Shown here piece after piece: positions 13,351-27,800 of a stretch of 64,000 nt of DNA. This DNA is from Liolophura sinensis (taxonomy: Eukaryota; Mollusca; Polyplacophora; Chitonida; Chitonidae): the NCBI RefSeq assembly GCF_032854445.1, contig NC_088295.1:40351385-40415384 (forward strand). Direction: 5' to 3'. How positions within the stretch are numbered: position 1 is the stretch's first letter; every line of letters begins with the position of its first letter. The notes beneath the pieces were generated by a model. The model searched no databases and was not told the origin of the DNA. It was given only the letters and a program-made list of their open reading frames with translations. The position numbers and the translations under genes are program-made.

Positions 13351-15854
13351 AATTTTAGGTCATGTAGGCTAGTTCTGTAACAGTTTCCATGTGAATGTAC
13401 ACAACCAAATTAATTTCCTTAAAATATTGTAAATAATAGGAGCTCTCACGCTTATCTAGATGCATTTCCGTTCTGTTACTCCCAAGGAACAATGTTATAT
13501 GCAAATACATAAATGAGTAGGCTTTTGACTGATGTACACTGAGGTATGCATGTTTAATTTATGGTTCTTCCGTTACAGTTTTTGATCAGTCATGCCACAT
13601 AATGAACTAGTTTCAACATCATACAATTTGCATAACACAAACGTTAGAGGTTAGACAGAATACATGTACATTTATCACTTCAAACTTGTTAACCAGGGTT
13701 GCATGTTTCATACACTGTATATTGATTTGTGCAATTTTACTGTCCTTCCTTTAGTTAGCTGCAGCATAGTAATAATGAATTGCTAAAAACAAAGCATTTC
13801 TACAAGTCCCATCTCAGGTCTACACCAGTGTGATATTCATGATCACATGGAATCACACACGCACCTGTCTTTATGTAGGCATGGGTCAACAAAGAAGTCT
13901 TTGTATGTCCAAATATAATCAGATTACCCTAAATTTGGAAAATAGCCTAACAATTGTAAAACTTATTTTCTCTACCTGGCTTAGTACTTGTCAATCATAT
14001 TTTTTACTACTGTAGTTTTTCCACGGCTGAAAAATTACTCCTAATTTATAATAATGATCAGCAATAAATTATTGAATATACCCCATGCAGAGATAATGAT
14101 TCTGTCATTCTGCACATTTGCAAAGAATGAGAACACCTGACACCTGTGCACAGGGATAGAGGGGTGGGGTGTTACAGAGCGCACCTCACTACCCCACTGT
14201 TCTACTCCCAGTGACATGAACTTTCCAAGTTTGGAGAACAGTAAGTTTGTTCACAAAACAGAACAACGTTCAGCTAATTAAAAATCTCTTAATACATGAG
14301 TTATTGTAAAAGCATTTGAGCATGTTCATTGTATACATCGAATATTCAGACACTTCCTACACATCTGTTCAAGAATTCTGCTGTGTACATAACTGGTCAT
14401 GGCTTCACAAAGTAGCCAGTACTTTTATTATGATAAATATCATAATTTACTTTCCCAAGTTCACAGAATAAATACATAAAAACAGGTTTTGATTGTGAAA
14501 TCCAATTAAGCATTTACACCATATTGATTTTAACATCACAAATATATGGATCACAACTTCTATTTATTCAGTGAGCAACATTTGGTATAGGTACTAATAC
14601 CATTATCAAGCATCATATGACAAATGTCATGGTGTGTGAAGAACAAATGGAACACAGCTCAACACAACTCTACTAATAAATGTAATCAGCTGGACATGTA
14701 CAACATGGTCAGGAAACGCCATCCCACTGTACAATCTAACAATTCCATCTGCGTTAGCACTCAAGCAGAATTTGGTTCCATTACTTAGCAGTGTTCATTA
14801 TTCTTTACAAAGGGAAACATTTTCTGCCTAAACAAGTCAGTTTCATGCTGCATAAAAACTCATCATTTTTTGCAGCAGTGCTTGTGAACTACAGTGCACA
14901 TCTTTGCTTTAGCATCAAAACTACACAGAAACAGTGACGAATTACAGAAAAAAACCACACTGTTCACTGCTTGGACTGACTTCTTTCAGGTGGATTATGT
15001 TCATCATTCGGCCCAAAGCAGCTGTAGTCCACCTATAGGGCTATGCATTATAGCACACTGGTCACTGCACGTACTTGAAACCCCTACTTCATTATTTATA
15101 TTTGCATCCATAGATTACCGGGCTCATATTTATTAGGCAACTTAACTCATAAATTGCAAGTACTTAAACAACCACACTCAGGCCTGGAAAGAACTCAAAT
15201 TGTGGTTGATGGTTCATTGTTCTACAGTGAAGAATCAGTGTACAAATTTTAAACTTCCTTAAGTAAATCATTTTAATAGTAGCTCTGTTTGAATTTTGAG
15301 TGAAGTGTTAACATGTTTGTTGATATGTCAACACTAAGATGCCATTCCATGTCCACAGGTGGTCTAGCTCTGAAACAGTGGAGCCAGTGAAGGCTAGATT
15401 GGCAAATAAAACATACTTGACACAACCATTTTTGAGGTGGCACTAGTTTCTCACATGTGATAATGCAAAGCTTTTGTACTACCCAGATTTTTATGGGCAC
15501 AAGCATCAAATGAAAAAATGAACTGCTCAATCCTGAGACAACTGTTTTGTATGTAGTGGTGGGGCTCATTAGCACTGATTGAAAATCTTCCACTTTCTCT
15601 TCTTTTCCACTAAATGAGTACATGTACTAATATTATCAGGCAAACAGCTGACTGTGTCAATGACTTTCCTGGAAAAACACTTATGGTGCCAGCTGGGCAC
15701 CTGCTGTTAATATTTGTATGTTACTACCTATTGAGTAAAAAGGTTGCATCTAGAAGTATTTCTTGCCTCACACTGAAATTTTAAAATGCTGGCCTAGTTG
15801 TAAACATTCAAATCACAGATATTGAAATCCTTCCAACAAGAAACACAGGTTGTA

Positions 15855-18800
15855 TCACTCTAAGAAAAATATACTGTTGAAATGTGTTGCACAAAGTCGC
15901 TTAACTTCCTCTGAAAAAAAGAAGGAAATAAAATATGCAGAATTATCATAAATTTCAATCAAGTAACATTTTTAGGTTTTAACTTCTTTTTTTTACTCTG
16001 TAGCATATATCAGGTGAAGGACTCATCACAAGAGCAATTTTAAAAACATGAAGACAGTATTGTGGCAATATAGACTAGGATACTCAACAATGCTTGAAGG
16101 TGTGCACTGACATAATGGTCAGTCATGTTTTCTTAAATACTGAACAAGAATACATACATGTATGTTTTTTGTTTTTTTTTACAGAACAGTTTACTTCTAC
16201 AAACTGGAGTTAACACCAATACTTAGGTTACCTAAATTACCCTCTGCAGATTACTACTCTGTACGATTGGCAGCTCTACCAACTCACAACTACCATGGTG
16301 GCGTGTGGCCTACAGTACTGATTGCTGTGGTAATTAAGTGAACGTAACGTTAAAGAGTGCTTTGTGAAACTGGGCCCACAGGAAAACCCATAACCATCTG
16401 CAGACTGCTGGCAGACCTTCTCTCATACAGAGGAATCTGCATGAGCAGTGGCTAACCACCTTGGCCACAGAGGCACCCTCAGTTTCTGCAAGATACTCAT
16501 TTGTTTTACTGTTTCCTCTATGTATCACTATGAAGTTGACTTGAACTCCTGCACAACACTGCCATCATTTACATTAAAATTTACAAACCATGGATTTCTA
16601 CAGGACTGACAACAGTTAGCTTTTAAAAGATAGTCTTTTTCATTCTTTACTATGTAATGGACTTCCACAACTCCTGTGTGACACTGTACTAAGTTTACAT
16701 ACCATTGATTTCTATAAGATTGGCATTTTTCTGATTGAGCACAACATAAAACTCCCTCTGGTCAGACTTCTTGCCAACCACCCAACAGTCCGTCAGCGTC
16801 TTCATTACTGTCTCTCCATTCTCATCATTCCTACAACAATCAAATCCCGCCTACAGCAATCTCCATTTCTTCAGTTTTAAAAATAAAAATACTGACGAAA
16901 TAAATAAAGGTTGAAGACATTTAAATACATGATTGGAAAGCTTTGAAAAACTGGAAAATCATGAAAACAAACAACATCTGACAAAACCAAAAGTTGGATT
17001 TTAGGCTTTATGTTTATTTCGTTCTTAGATTTTTTAGTGTCAGCTAACTCGTAAGACACAAAATAAAGTTGGTGTCGCGTAATTGTCTTTAAAACAAATG
17101 AGTGACAGCCAGGAAATCTAAGATTGCATAAACCTACAAACCATGTAAGGTCAGAGTTGATATCGCCGAGCAGTTTCAGTGTCTCAGGGGGTATGTGGAT
17201 GTTGGCAGACTTCTTGCTGTCCGTGTGGACGGTGGTTTTTTGTGCCAGATTCATGTGGTTAAAGTATATGTACCTGTACTGAGGCTCTGCCAGGTTGCTG
17301 TCAACACAAAACAGAACAGAAGTGAAGTCTCTTTCCTAAGTCAACTATATACCTGTACTGAAGCTCTGCAAGGTTGCTGTCAACACAAAACAGAATAGAA
17401 GTGAAGTCTCTTTCCTAAGTCAACTATATACCTGTGCTGAAGCTCTGCCAGGTTGCTGTCAACACAAAACAGAATAGAAGAGAAGTCTCTTTCCTAATTC
17501 AACTATATACCTGTACTGAAGCTCTGACAGGTTGCTGTCAACACAAAATAGAACAGAAGTGAGGTCTCTTTCCTAAGTCAACTATATACCTGTACTGATG
17601 CTCTGCCAGGTTGCTGTCAACACAAAACAGAATAGAAGTGAAGTCTCTTTCCTTAGTCAACTATATACCTGTGCTGAAGCTCTGACAGGTTGCTGTCAAC
17701 ACAAAACAGAATAGAAGTGAAGTCTCTTTCCTAAGTCAACTATATACCTGTGCTGATGCTCTGCCAGGCTGCTGTCAACACAAAACAGAATAGAAGTGAA
17801 GTCTCTTTCCTTAGTCAACTATATACCTGTACTGAAGCTCTGACAGGTTGCTGTCAACACAAAACAGAATAGAAGTGAAGTCTCTTTCCTAAGTCAACTA
17901 TATACCTGTACTGAGGCTCTGCCAGGTTGCTGTCAACACAAAACAGAATAGAAGGGAAGTTTCTTTCCTAAGTCAACTATATACCTGTACTGAAGCTCTG
18001 CCAGGTTGCTGTTAACACAAAACAGAACAGAAGTGAAGTCTCTTTCCTAAGTCAACTATATACCTGTACTGAAGCTCTGCCAGGTGGCTGTCAACACAAA
18101 ACAGAGTAGAAGGGAAGTCTCTTTCCTAAGTCAACTATATACCTGTGCTGAAGCTCTGCCAAGTGGCTGTCAACACAAAACAGAATAGAAGAGAAGTCTC
18201 TTTCATAAGTCAACTATATACCTGAAGTGAAGCTCTGACAGGCTGCTGTCAACACAAAACAGAATAGAAGTGAAGTCTCTTTCCTAAGTCAACTATATAC
18301 CTGAAGTGAAGCTCTGACAGGTTGCTGTCAACACAAAACAGAATAGAAGAGAAGTCTCTTTCCTAAGTCAACTATATACCTGTACTGAAGCTCTGACAGG
18401 TTGCTGTCAACACACACAGAATAAAAGTGAAGTCTCTTTCCTAAGTCAACTATATACCTGTGCTGAAGCTCTGACAGGTTGCTGTCAACACAAAACAGAA
18501 TAGAAGAGAAGTCTCTTTCGTAAGTCAACTATATACCTGTACTGAAGCTCTGCCAGGTTGCTGTCAACACAAAACAGAATAGAAGTGAAGTCTCTTTCCT
18601 AAGTCAACTATATACCTGAAGTAAAGCTCTGCCAGGTTGCTGTTAACACAAAACAGAATAGAAGAGAAGTCTCTTTCCTAAGTCAACTATATACCTGTAC
18701 TGAAGCTCTGCCAGGTGGCTGTCAACACAAAACAGAGTAGAAGGGAAGTCTCTTTCCTAAGTCAACTATATACCTGTACTGAAGCTCTGCCAAGTGGCTG

Positions 18801-21800
18801 TCAACACAAAACAGAATAGAAGAGAAGTCTCTTTCCTAAGTCAACTATATACCTGAAGTGAAGCTCTGACAGGCTGCTGTCAACACAAAACAGAATAGAA
18901 GAGAAGTCTCTTTCCTAAGTCAACTATATACCTGAAGTAAAGCTCTGCCAGGTTGCTGTCAACACAAAACAGAATAGAAGGGAAGTCTCTTTCCTAAGTG
19001 AATGTTACACATATATCAGGGCAGTAGGTTTCATGGGTGAGGATATCAGTGTGCCTTAAGTAAATCAAAGATTTAATTCGGCGAATTTCCCCTCAAGTCA
19101 CCGTAAAAGGCAAAACTGTCTTCAGCAATCTTCATGTAAGAGCATATGCTTTGTGACATTGTGTGTAGACATGATGGCAAAATACATCAACTAAAGATGA
19201 CTTTGAGACAAATGAATTTTTGCAACACTCCAAATTAACATCAGTGCTTATATTGTCAAATTTAAAACTTTACCGAATATTTCAATTAGTAAATAAAAAC
19301 CGGCCTGCTCTGAATTACCTTCCTTGTTACCTGACAGTGACTATGACATAATGTGAGACTAGTTTTTGAGGCCTTAAACCAGCACAAACGGCGTGGGACA
19401 AGCATCGTGCATTATGTAGGTTATTTCACTACAGTGACAAATATTTTCTAGGCAACGAACATGATATCAGCCATTGGGAGTTGCAGAAATGTTGAGAGAT
19501 CTTAAATGGAGTCAATGATTTTCAGCCTAGATAGAATATACGTATCTGACAGAGTTCGCTGAAGCTATCAACCCCTATTATATTTAATGAGGGCCGAGAT
19601 TTTTAAATAACCTTCAAATGGATTTTAAAGAATACATGGCTGTTTATCCTGGGCTTTCCAAATTAGCTTACAAAATAAAATCTATTTTAAAGCTAAGTCT
19701 TCAACTAGCTTGTGCCTCTGTCACTCCAAACTTGCCTTTGGCGATTTTCTGAAGTCTCACCTAACCACAGCTTACTCCTAAAAACGCACCTTTTGAATGG
19801 GAGAGTGACCTCCAGAAAGTAATTCAAAGAGGCCCTATGGCAGGATGAAGCCCTGAGTATCTGTGCGGGCTGCCACAGAAGCCACAACAAGATTAATGTG
19901 AATTCTGGTTGATCTTACCCCAGTCCAGTTCTCTTGGAGTATTGTTCCCCAATATCTGAGGCCAGGGCTGTCAGCTGAGGGCCCAGGAAAGTGTCCAACT
20001 TCTGACACAGGTCAAAGGTTGGAGGGTTGGATGCTACAAACACATTGCAAATATTGCAAAATACATTAGGGCATGTACATGTAACCTTTGTAGTTATAGA
20101 ATATAGCTGTCAAATGAGCCTAGGCCATTGGCCTGCTTCACATTCAGTGGCTTTTTTGTCTAGTTATCATGCACCCTGTGGCCTGCAGTTTTAAGTGTTG
20201 TTGGCCCAAGAGTTAAGTGTTGTTATTGAAAAGTTACATGAAAACTCAACTGGTTTAAACTCAACAGGTGCCAACCATCAGTGACCTGTTAGGGATACAT
20301 CATCACCATGGTTAATAATGCAAGACACTGACACTGGTAATCTTGTAAACAATAGAAGACATTGACACTGGGAGCCTGGTAAACAATGGTTACCAGTGTC
20401 CATGTCTTCCATTGTCAATCTTGTAGACAATGGAACACACAATGGCATCAATAACCATGTAGATAATGGAACACACCACTGCAACAATAACCTTATAGAT
20501 AATGGAACACACCACTGCAACAATAACCGTGTAGATAATGGAACACACCACTGCAACAATAACCTCATAGATAATGGAACACACCACTGCAACAATAACC
20601 GTGTAGATAATGGAACACACCACTGCAACAATAACCGTGTAGATAATGGAACACACCACTGTAACAATAACCTCATAGATAATGGAACACACCACTGCAA
20701 CCTGCAACAATAGCCTTATAGATAATGGAACACACCACTGCAACCTGCAACAATAGCCTTATAGATAATGGAACACACCACTGCAACAATAACCTCATAG
20801 ATAATGGAACACACCACTGCAACCTGCAACAATAGCCTTATAGATAATGGAACACACCACTGCAACAATAACCTTGTAGATAATGGAACACACCACTGCA
20901 ACAATAATGGCAGACAGTGATTCGGATGTACTGATGTGTGTTTGGACACTCAGGCTCTTGTAGAAACAGTCACCACACAAACTCACCTCTAATGAACAGA
21001 CACACACTAGCACTGAGAGCCTTGTAGACCAACAATAAAGTGTCTTCATTTGGTCTTTCTGTATTCACATAAACTCTTGGGATTTTCCCCATCTTTTCCG
21101 TGTCTTTCATGTTTGGAGGGCCAGTAATAAACCTTTAGGGAAAAGTGAACAAAATAAATTTCAGTGTTGATTATACTGTAATTCTTCAACCATTTCGCAT
21201 ATTTGCAAGGTGTTTATTCAAGCATATTCTGAAGGCATTATTCTGTGCAGACTGACAAAATTATAAATTATAAACTTACAAATGTGCATAAATTGCCCAT
21301 GAAAGTTGCTCTTTCATATGCGAAAGTTGAGGAATTAGGGAAAGTACATTTAAAAGTCACTTTTCCAATATCAAACACAAAAAGCATGTTGAGAACATTT
21401 TGACTTTACTCTGACTATCATTCTGACCCATGAGTAACGCTGTTCTTTTGAGTACTCCTGTTATGATTTTCAAACAGATCTTTCATGACATTAAGGTTAA
21501 AAGTGAATACCATGCTGGTGATGCCACAGGAACATCTAGTGGCTGCTAGTTTTATTACGCTTGTACATACATTTTATTTACAACGAATGAAGGTTTGTGG
21601 GACATTCAAAGAGGTTCAGTTACAGAAAATTTATTCTAAAGGTGACACTTACTTGCCATAGTGCGCGCTGACTCCCAGTAAAGGGATCGCTGGCTTGGTC
21701 GAGTTGCCAACAGCAGCATGTAGCTCCTGCTCCATATAATTTGGGAACAGACTTGTCGTCAAGTATCGATAAATTATTCTCATATCATCTTGCTCCAAGC

Positions 21801-24800
21801 CACTCCTAGAAAAAACAAGGGTGATGAGAAACCCGATACCTCGCTGGTAATAGCTTCAATTCAAATGGCAGCCTAGGTTTCATGATGATATGTAGAAAAG
21901 TGATAACAGCTTAATCAAACATGAAACCTTACACTAAGGCTACATATACACCTGTGAAGTGAATGTGAACACAACAAGTCTAAAGAATGGTACCAAAACA
22001 AAAAAATGAAGTGTAATGTCCACATGTCAAGCATGTTTATCAAGCCTAAACAAAAAAGCTTACTTCTCATGGCGAGCTAAAAATGTAAATATTCCTAATT
22101 ATTCGAAATGAGTAAATCTCCAAATCCTGTTCATCATTCCCACCAAGTTTCATAAAGATAATATGAAAAAAATTAGAATATCTGACACAGACATAAAACC
22201 TCATCCTGGCCAACAAAACTAAATACTACTGGCGATGATAAAATGGCAAATTCAAAAATCGGATAATTTGAATAAAAATGCAAATATACCTAATTATTTA
22301 AAATTATTTCTTTCATGAAGTCTTCAAAGCAAGACCAGCATGCCTACAAAGTTTCAGCAAGAAGGTGTAAAAACTGCGGCAACATCTGACCCAAACAAAA
22401 AGCCTTACCCTGGCCTACTATAGTACTGGTTTTTGTCCAAAATCTGATAATTTGAATGAAAATGCAAACATCCTTAATTTATAATCAAAATGAGTAAACG
22501 TCCAAATCATGTTCATCATTTCCACCAAGTTTCATGAAGTTGATGTGAAAACTGTGAGACAAGCAGACCCAAGCATAACTCCTTACTCAACTGATCCAAA
22601 CAAAAAAGGCTAACTTGGACACCCAGACCGACACTGACACCGAAACCGGCACCTAAACTAACACCACTTTTCCCCCACACTCACAACACCTCGCCTTACT
22701 TCCTAACATCGAGCTAAAAATGTGTCACAGGTAAACCAGTGCATTTACACATGGATCATTGATAAATCCTGTGAGAAATATAAGACACAGCAGTATATAT
22801 AATGAAACATTATATATACTCTTTTTTCATATATACATTGCCAAAAGCGTGTTATTTATCTGACTGGCATTTTACACATTCCTCAAGAATATTTTGTATA
22901 GGTGATGAAACCGGGGTAGAGGCCAGGACAGGCCACCACCCTTCTCCATGTACCTTGCCTTCACATCTTAGAATGGATCTTAGCGGACACGATTGTACAA
23001 AGAGATCGCAGCTACAATTGATTGAGTTTACCAAAAATTATGCCACTTGTACAAAGAAATTGTGAAAAAGATGATTGTAACTTTTCATAGTCAAGACCAT
23101 GATCATAGGCCAACACCAACTTTGACTCCTACATAGTGGTGGTTGGTATATATGGAAAATGTACCAGTCAATAACTTTTTCTTGCTTTCATTTTTAAAAG
23201 AGTTTCTCATCATAATGATTCAGCAGCTGACAAGAACATCTGAAAAACTTGCAACATCTCTTTTTTTGAGACTTAATTTTGAAGCGATTGTAAATAGTCA
23301 AACAGGGTTGACCTAACTGTAATTTTTAAGTTGTAAGTTTGTGCAAGAGTGTGTCGTTTGTAAGTTAGAGCTTTGTGCACAAGGAGAAGAAGCTCCAGCA
23401 ATAATCAAACAATTGAGAATATTGAAAAATAAACGGACAAATGGCATAAAATCAACAGAATATCCTTCCAATGCCTTGCATATGACTATAATCATGCCAT
23501 ATGGATCACCACTCTACAAAAAAAAATAAACATACATGCCAGTAATAAATTCAGGGACCCTGTGTCGAGAAATGAAGTACTTCCAATAATCAGCTTTACA
23601 TAAAACAAAAATGTTAGACCAAAATCCAACAGCTTAATTTTCACTTCACATTTTGAAATTTTTTAATCCATCATGAACACTGCTTGTGTGGAAGTGTCAT
23701 CAACACTGCACTGTACAAACCAAATCAGGACATGACTGTGTGACTTACCAGACTAGCTGATCACTATACAGAAATGTTGTGTACTTGACAGTGGGGAAAT
23801 TAGCTTCTAGCTGATTAATAAAACACTGAATCCTGAGGTAAGTATTCTTGTCCAGAGGCAGGAAGTGGATCCCATTAAACACATCTAATATATCACTCTG
23901 CTCCACCTTCAAGGTTAACAAATACTGAAAGAAAAAAAAAGTGTTTTACTCATTAAAAAAATTAAACGGTTGCATCCTAGTGAAAATCAGAAATCCATAC
24001 ACATATACAGCATATTTCACTCTAGGTTTAAGAATAGCTCAAGAATGCACTTCTACCATATCTTGTTCACCTCTCCCAATTTTACCTAGCTTTTCTTACA
24101 AACTACAATATCAAGTCATCTGTTCTCTAATGCAACCACAATTAGCTACACATACATGTAGATAATCATAAATATCTCAGTTACCTATTCTACCTATCCT
24201 TCACACAGAAACACCTCCGATACAAACGAAGACTGATAAATATCTTGAAACTGGTTTGCAATGTGGGATAGCATCTCTTTCGTAAGAGTTGCTACTATAC
24301 TATGTATAGGTCATCCATGGGAACGTCAGTACACATAGGGAAATGTGTGGTTGTTGCAGCAGTGAAACATCATTTAATACTCAAAATCCATCAGACTCAA
24401 ACACACTTGAGGTACACATTTTCTTTTACTTAATCTGCTGGCTTAGAGCAAATTTCTACATCATTCTCAAACGTCTAAAACAATCTGTGTTTGTATGAAT
24501 AAAACTGGGCCACAGTAATCTGGGCTTACCCTGGAGAAAAAGTGATCCAGTCTTTGCTGTAGTCCATTTACATCAGTTCTGGACAAAATACTTGTGAATG
24601 TTCCATTGAAAAGCTGTAAAATAATAAAAAAAAGAAAGGTAGAGCTAACAGTATTAATGGGTTGAATACAACAAGAATGAATAGTAGATTAAGAAGGAGA
24701 GGAGGGGCAGTGAAGAGGTGGAAGGTGGTGCCTTCAGGCCAATTAAACTTGATTCCTCAGTTCTTGTTGAAGTATTTTGGAATATGTGTACCAGCAGCAG

Positions 24801-27800
24801 GACAACTTTTCATTATCATTATTTCTACCCTCCTTTGTCATTTGCCTTTTGTGACAATTTTTTTAGCCAAAGAAAAAAACATATATTGTGTGGGTAAAAT
24901 GGTGTGCAGGCCTAGTCCAGGAACTAGGAATCTAGTGTGATAGACTTAAAAGGAATCGCTCGCATAAATATTCTCCTGATAAATGCATTAGTACGGTAAG
25001 TAGTAAACAAAAAGTGTAAAAAAAGTTGTAAACAAAAAGTGTAAAAAGTTGCCAGTGCCCAAAACAATTAAATGTGCATAAAATTAGCTTTCGTTCATAT
25101 TAAATACATTACTGTGCAAATGTTTAGAGTATGGGCAACTGTAAATGTCGGTTTCAAAAGAATTTCATGAAAAATCATGATACTGTACACATGCCAAAAC
25201 TGTCAACTATAACACTTGTCAGTTTCACAACTCTTTTCTTGCAACTGCAGGACGAGTAGACCATGTATAAATACATGCCATGTATCCGTCACAAGGACAC
25301 CAAAATATTGAAGATTCAATTGTTACATTCCAAAATTTGTTAGCTGGCGCAAAAAAAAAAAAAAAAAAATTGCTGGTAACTATGTTTGCACATAGATATA
25401 ATAGGTGTGGGAAGCACACAAGCATAAAGTGGCGGATGGACGGATACCTCTTACTCCTAAATGCTTTCATTTGGGACAAGTGAAAACCACGGAGTGGCAT
25501 TTGTGTAATATTCGGGTGTACACTTGGGGACGATATTACATGTGTTGTAATGAACATACATGCAAGAGAGTGATTTTTTTTCCTAAAGCATAACATACGA
25601 CAAACTGCCCAGCCTACACTTGTTAACAGGAAACGTTTGTAACAAAATGTTTTTTTCCAGCATCTCCCTCAATCCTATTTGAGACCACAGACTTCCAGGC
25701 ATTTGTCTTTTTGCTTTTACATCATGCATACTCGCTCACACACGGCAGTGAAAACACTGTCTAAGTAACACGGGAGTTAATACAACACTCATAAGTTCAA
25801 AACCAGGTTTTGTTGACGTTCACATTTTATATATGCAGTGCACATCATCATTGTTATGTTGTCTTACATGCTATAATTTCTGGTTATTATCATCCATACT
25901 TCTCTGAATATCATCCAATGTTGTTCATTTCCCTATAAAATCCCATGTTACCTTTCACCTCGCCGAGTGAAGTGCCCTGTCTCGAAAGCATTTCATCTTT
26001 ACATAAGTAACAACAAATCAACTTTCATAATACATATAGTTATCAAAACACCTGAGATACTTGACACAGACTTACTGTGAACATCCTGTAGGATTGCCTT
26101 AACACAGCCTCAAACACTGAATCCTGCACATCCTCCTCGTGGTATTCATTATATGTGATCCCATCTTTACTAACCTTCTCTGTGACAGGAATACTCACCG
26201 TCTGCAAACAACACATAAACATTGTAACTACAACTTTTCAGTGTCAGTTCCCATTCGTATTGACAACGTTCAATGTATGTATGTATGCTTGGGACTGTAC
26301 ATCAAACTGAACAATTTGTTGGTTACGTGATGATGAGAAGTCAACAGGTGTGTTTACGTATACTGTATCTTCTTGTGGCAGGGCGAGTCCATGCCGTCAA
26401 ACTGTTGCCACCACTGAAGTGTCATTCTGAAGACACCCCACCCAGTCACATTATACTGACACCAGGCCAACCAGTCCCGTTTCCTTGCTCTAACCTCTCA
26501 GTGGTGAGTGCCAAGCATGGCACCAACAAGTACCATTTTCAAAGTCTTTGGTATGACCCATACAGGGTTTGATCCCGCGTTTCCAGACTTTGAGGCAAAC
26601 ACTCTAACCATTAGGCCACCAAAGCAGTCAAACACCATTCTATTGTGTGATATAAATAACCCTCTCTAATATATGTGAGAATACCTGCTGTCTGCAAACA
26701 ATACATCCCGGTACATCAGCATCATAAATCATCTGAGCTAGCCAAGCCCCATAACTAATGAACTCTAAAATTACATGCAGTTTACATCCAACAGTCATGA
26801 AGATAAAATTAAATTATTATTTTGTTAACTATTTTGAACCGTAAGTTGGATGCCATAGCAGAATCCATATCATCATACCCTTATTCAACTTTTAAGGCTT
26901 TTCTTCAAGAAAGGTTAATCGTCAAATTAAAAACGTGAGTACATGTATGTACTAACAGCAGCGATCGAAACAACCTGGTAAGCTCACCATAATGACCCAA
27001 AAATCTTTTTCAGCCTCCAAAAACAGCTGTCGAGTTTTCATTGTATGTAAACTTTCACAGGGTTTGTCAGAAAATGTTCTGAAATAAAAGAAAAAATAAA
27101 ATAATAATGCATACTATACTGTCTCTGGAGTGAGCTGGTCATGTATATATATAGGGAAAAATTTTAAATATCCTGTTCATCTACAGCCAGCAATTTAAAT
27201 TATAAAGTACAGTAAATGACATAAGCTCATGACGTTTTAGAACATCATGTTGAAGACTTACATGTTTTTACAAGGACAATAGGCATTAATCAAAATGAAA
27301 GAATATAAACTAATCTGCCTAATGAACTATGTCAGTCTAACACGCCAACATGACAGTATGAGGTACACAGACATGGCAGAAGTACTTTCTGAAATCCTAC
27401 TACAGTTGTTTAAAACTATCACCAATAACCAATTCACTTACTCAGCAAATTTGATAAGAGCCTCACAAAGTCCAACATTTTTTATCTTTGAATCGATGTC
27501 TGTGTCTTTGGGGAAGTAAAACATAATCTTCTTTTCCTCCTAAAAAGTAGAATGTCTTAGATATAATCATCCACATGTATTTTATGTATTTAATCATTTG
27601 AGTGTCGTTAAGTGCCCTACTCAAGAAATTTCCTCTCATTAAACGACGGTCAATTTCATGGGTGGAAATGGGAGTACCACAAACTTTTGATAAGTTACTG
27701 ACTAACTTTCTCACAATATGATAATGTGATCTACAGATAAGCACACCATCTTGGTAGCAGACAAGGCCGGGTTTAACCCAGCAGTTTGTATGTCCTAGAG

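Larger units (their letters stand above)
12231..15854. other. Intergenic region between CCZ1 and ADAP
   Basis: Contains two SINE-A copies (12744 and 13267), a three-fold motif GGTGCCAAATAATTACACAA (12610-12720), and probably the CCZ1 3' UTR adjoining 15855. An AATAAA on the minus strand occurs near 15130. No gene seen. Confidence 0.5.

Noticed and set aside
15273-15623. 116-codon minus-strand frame
   Set aside because: It lies just downstream of the CCZ1 stop, probably in the 3' UTR. Composition is random-looking and no motif was recognised.
20278-20949. Overlapping frames of 77-140 codons on both strands with repeated Leu/Val or NGTHHCNNN motifs
   Set aside because: They are produced by the 36-bp minisatellite, where a multiple-of-three unit without stops is open in several frames at once. 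There are no gene features, and real CCZ1 exons flank the array.
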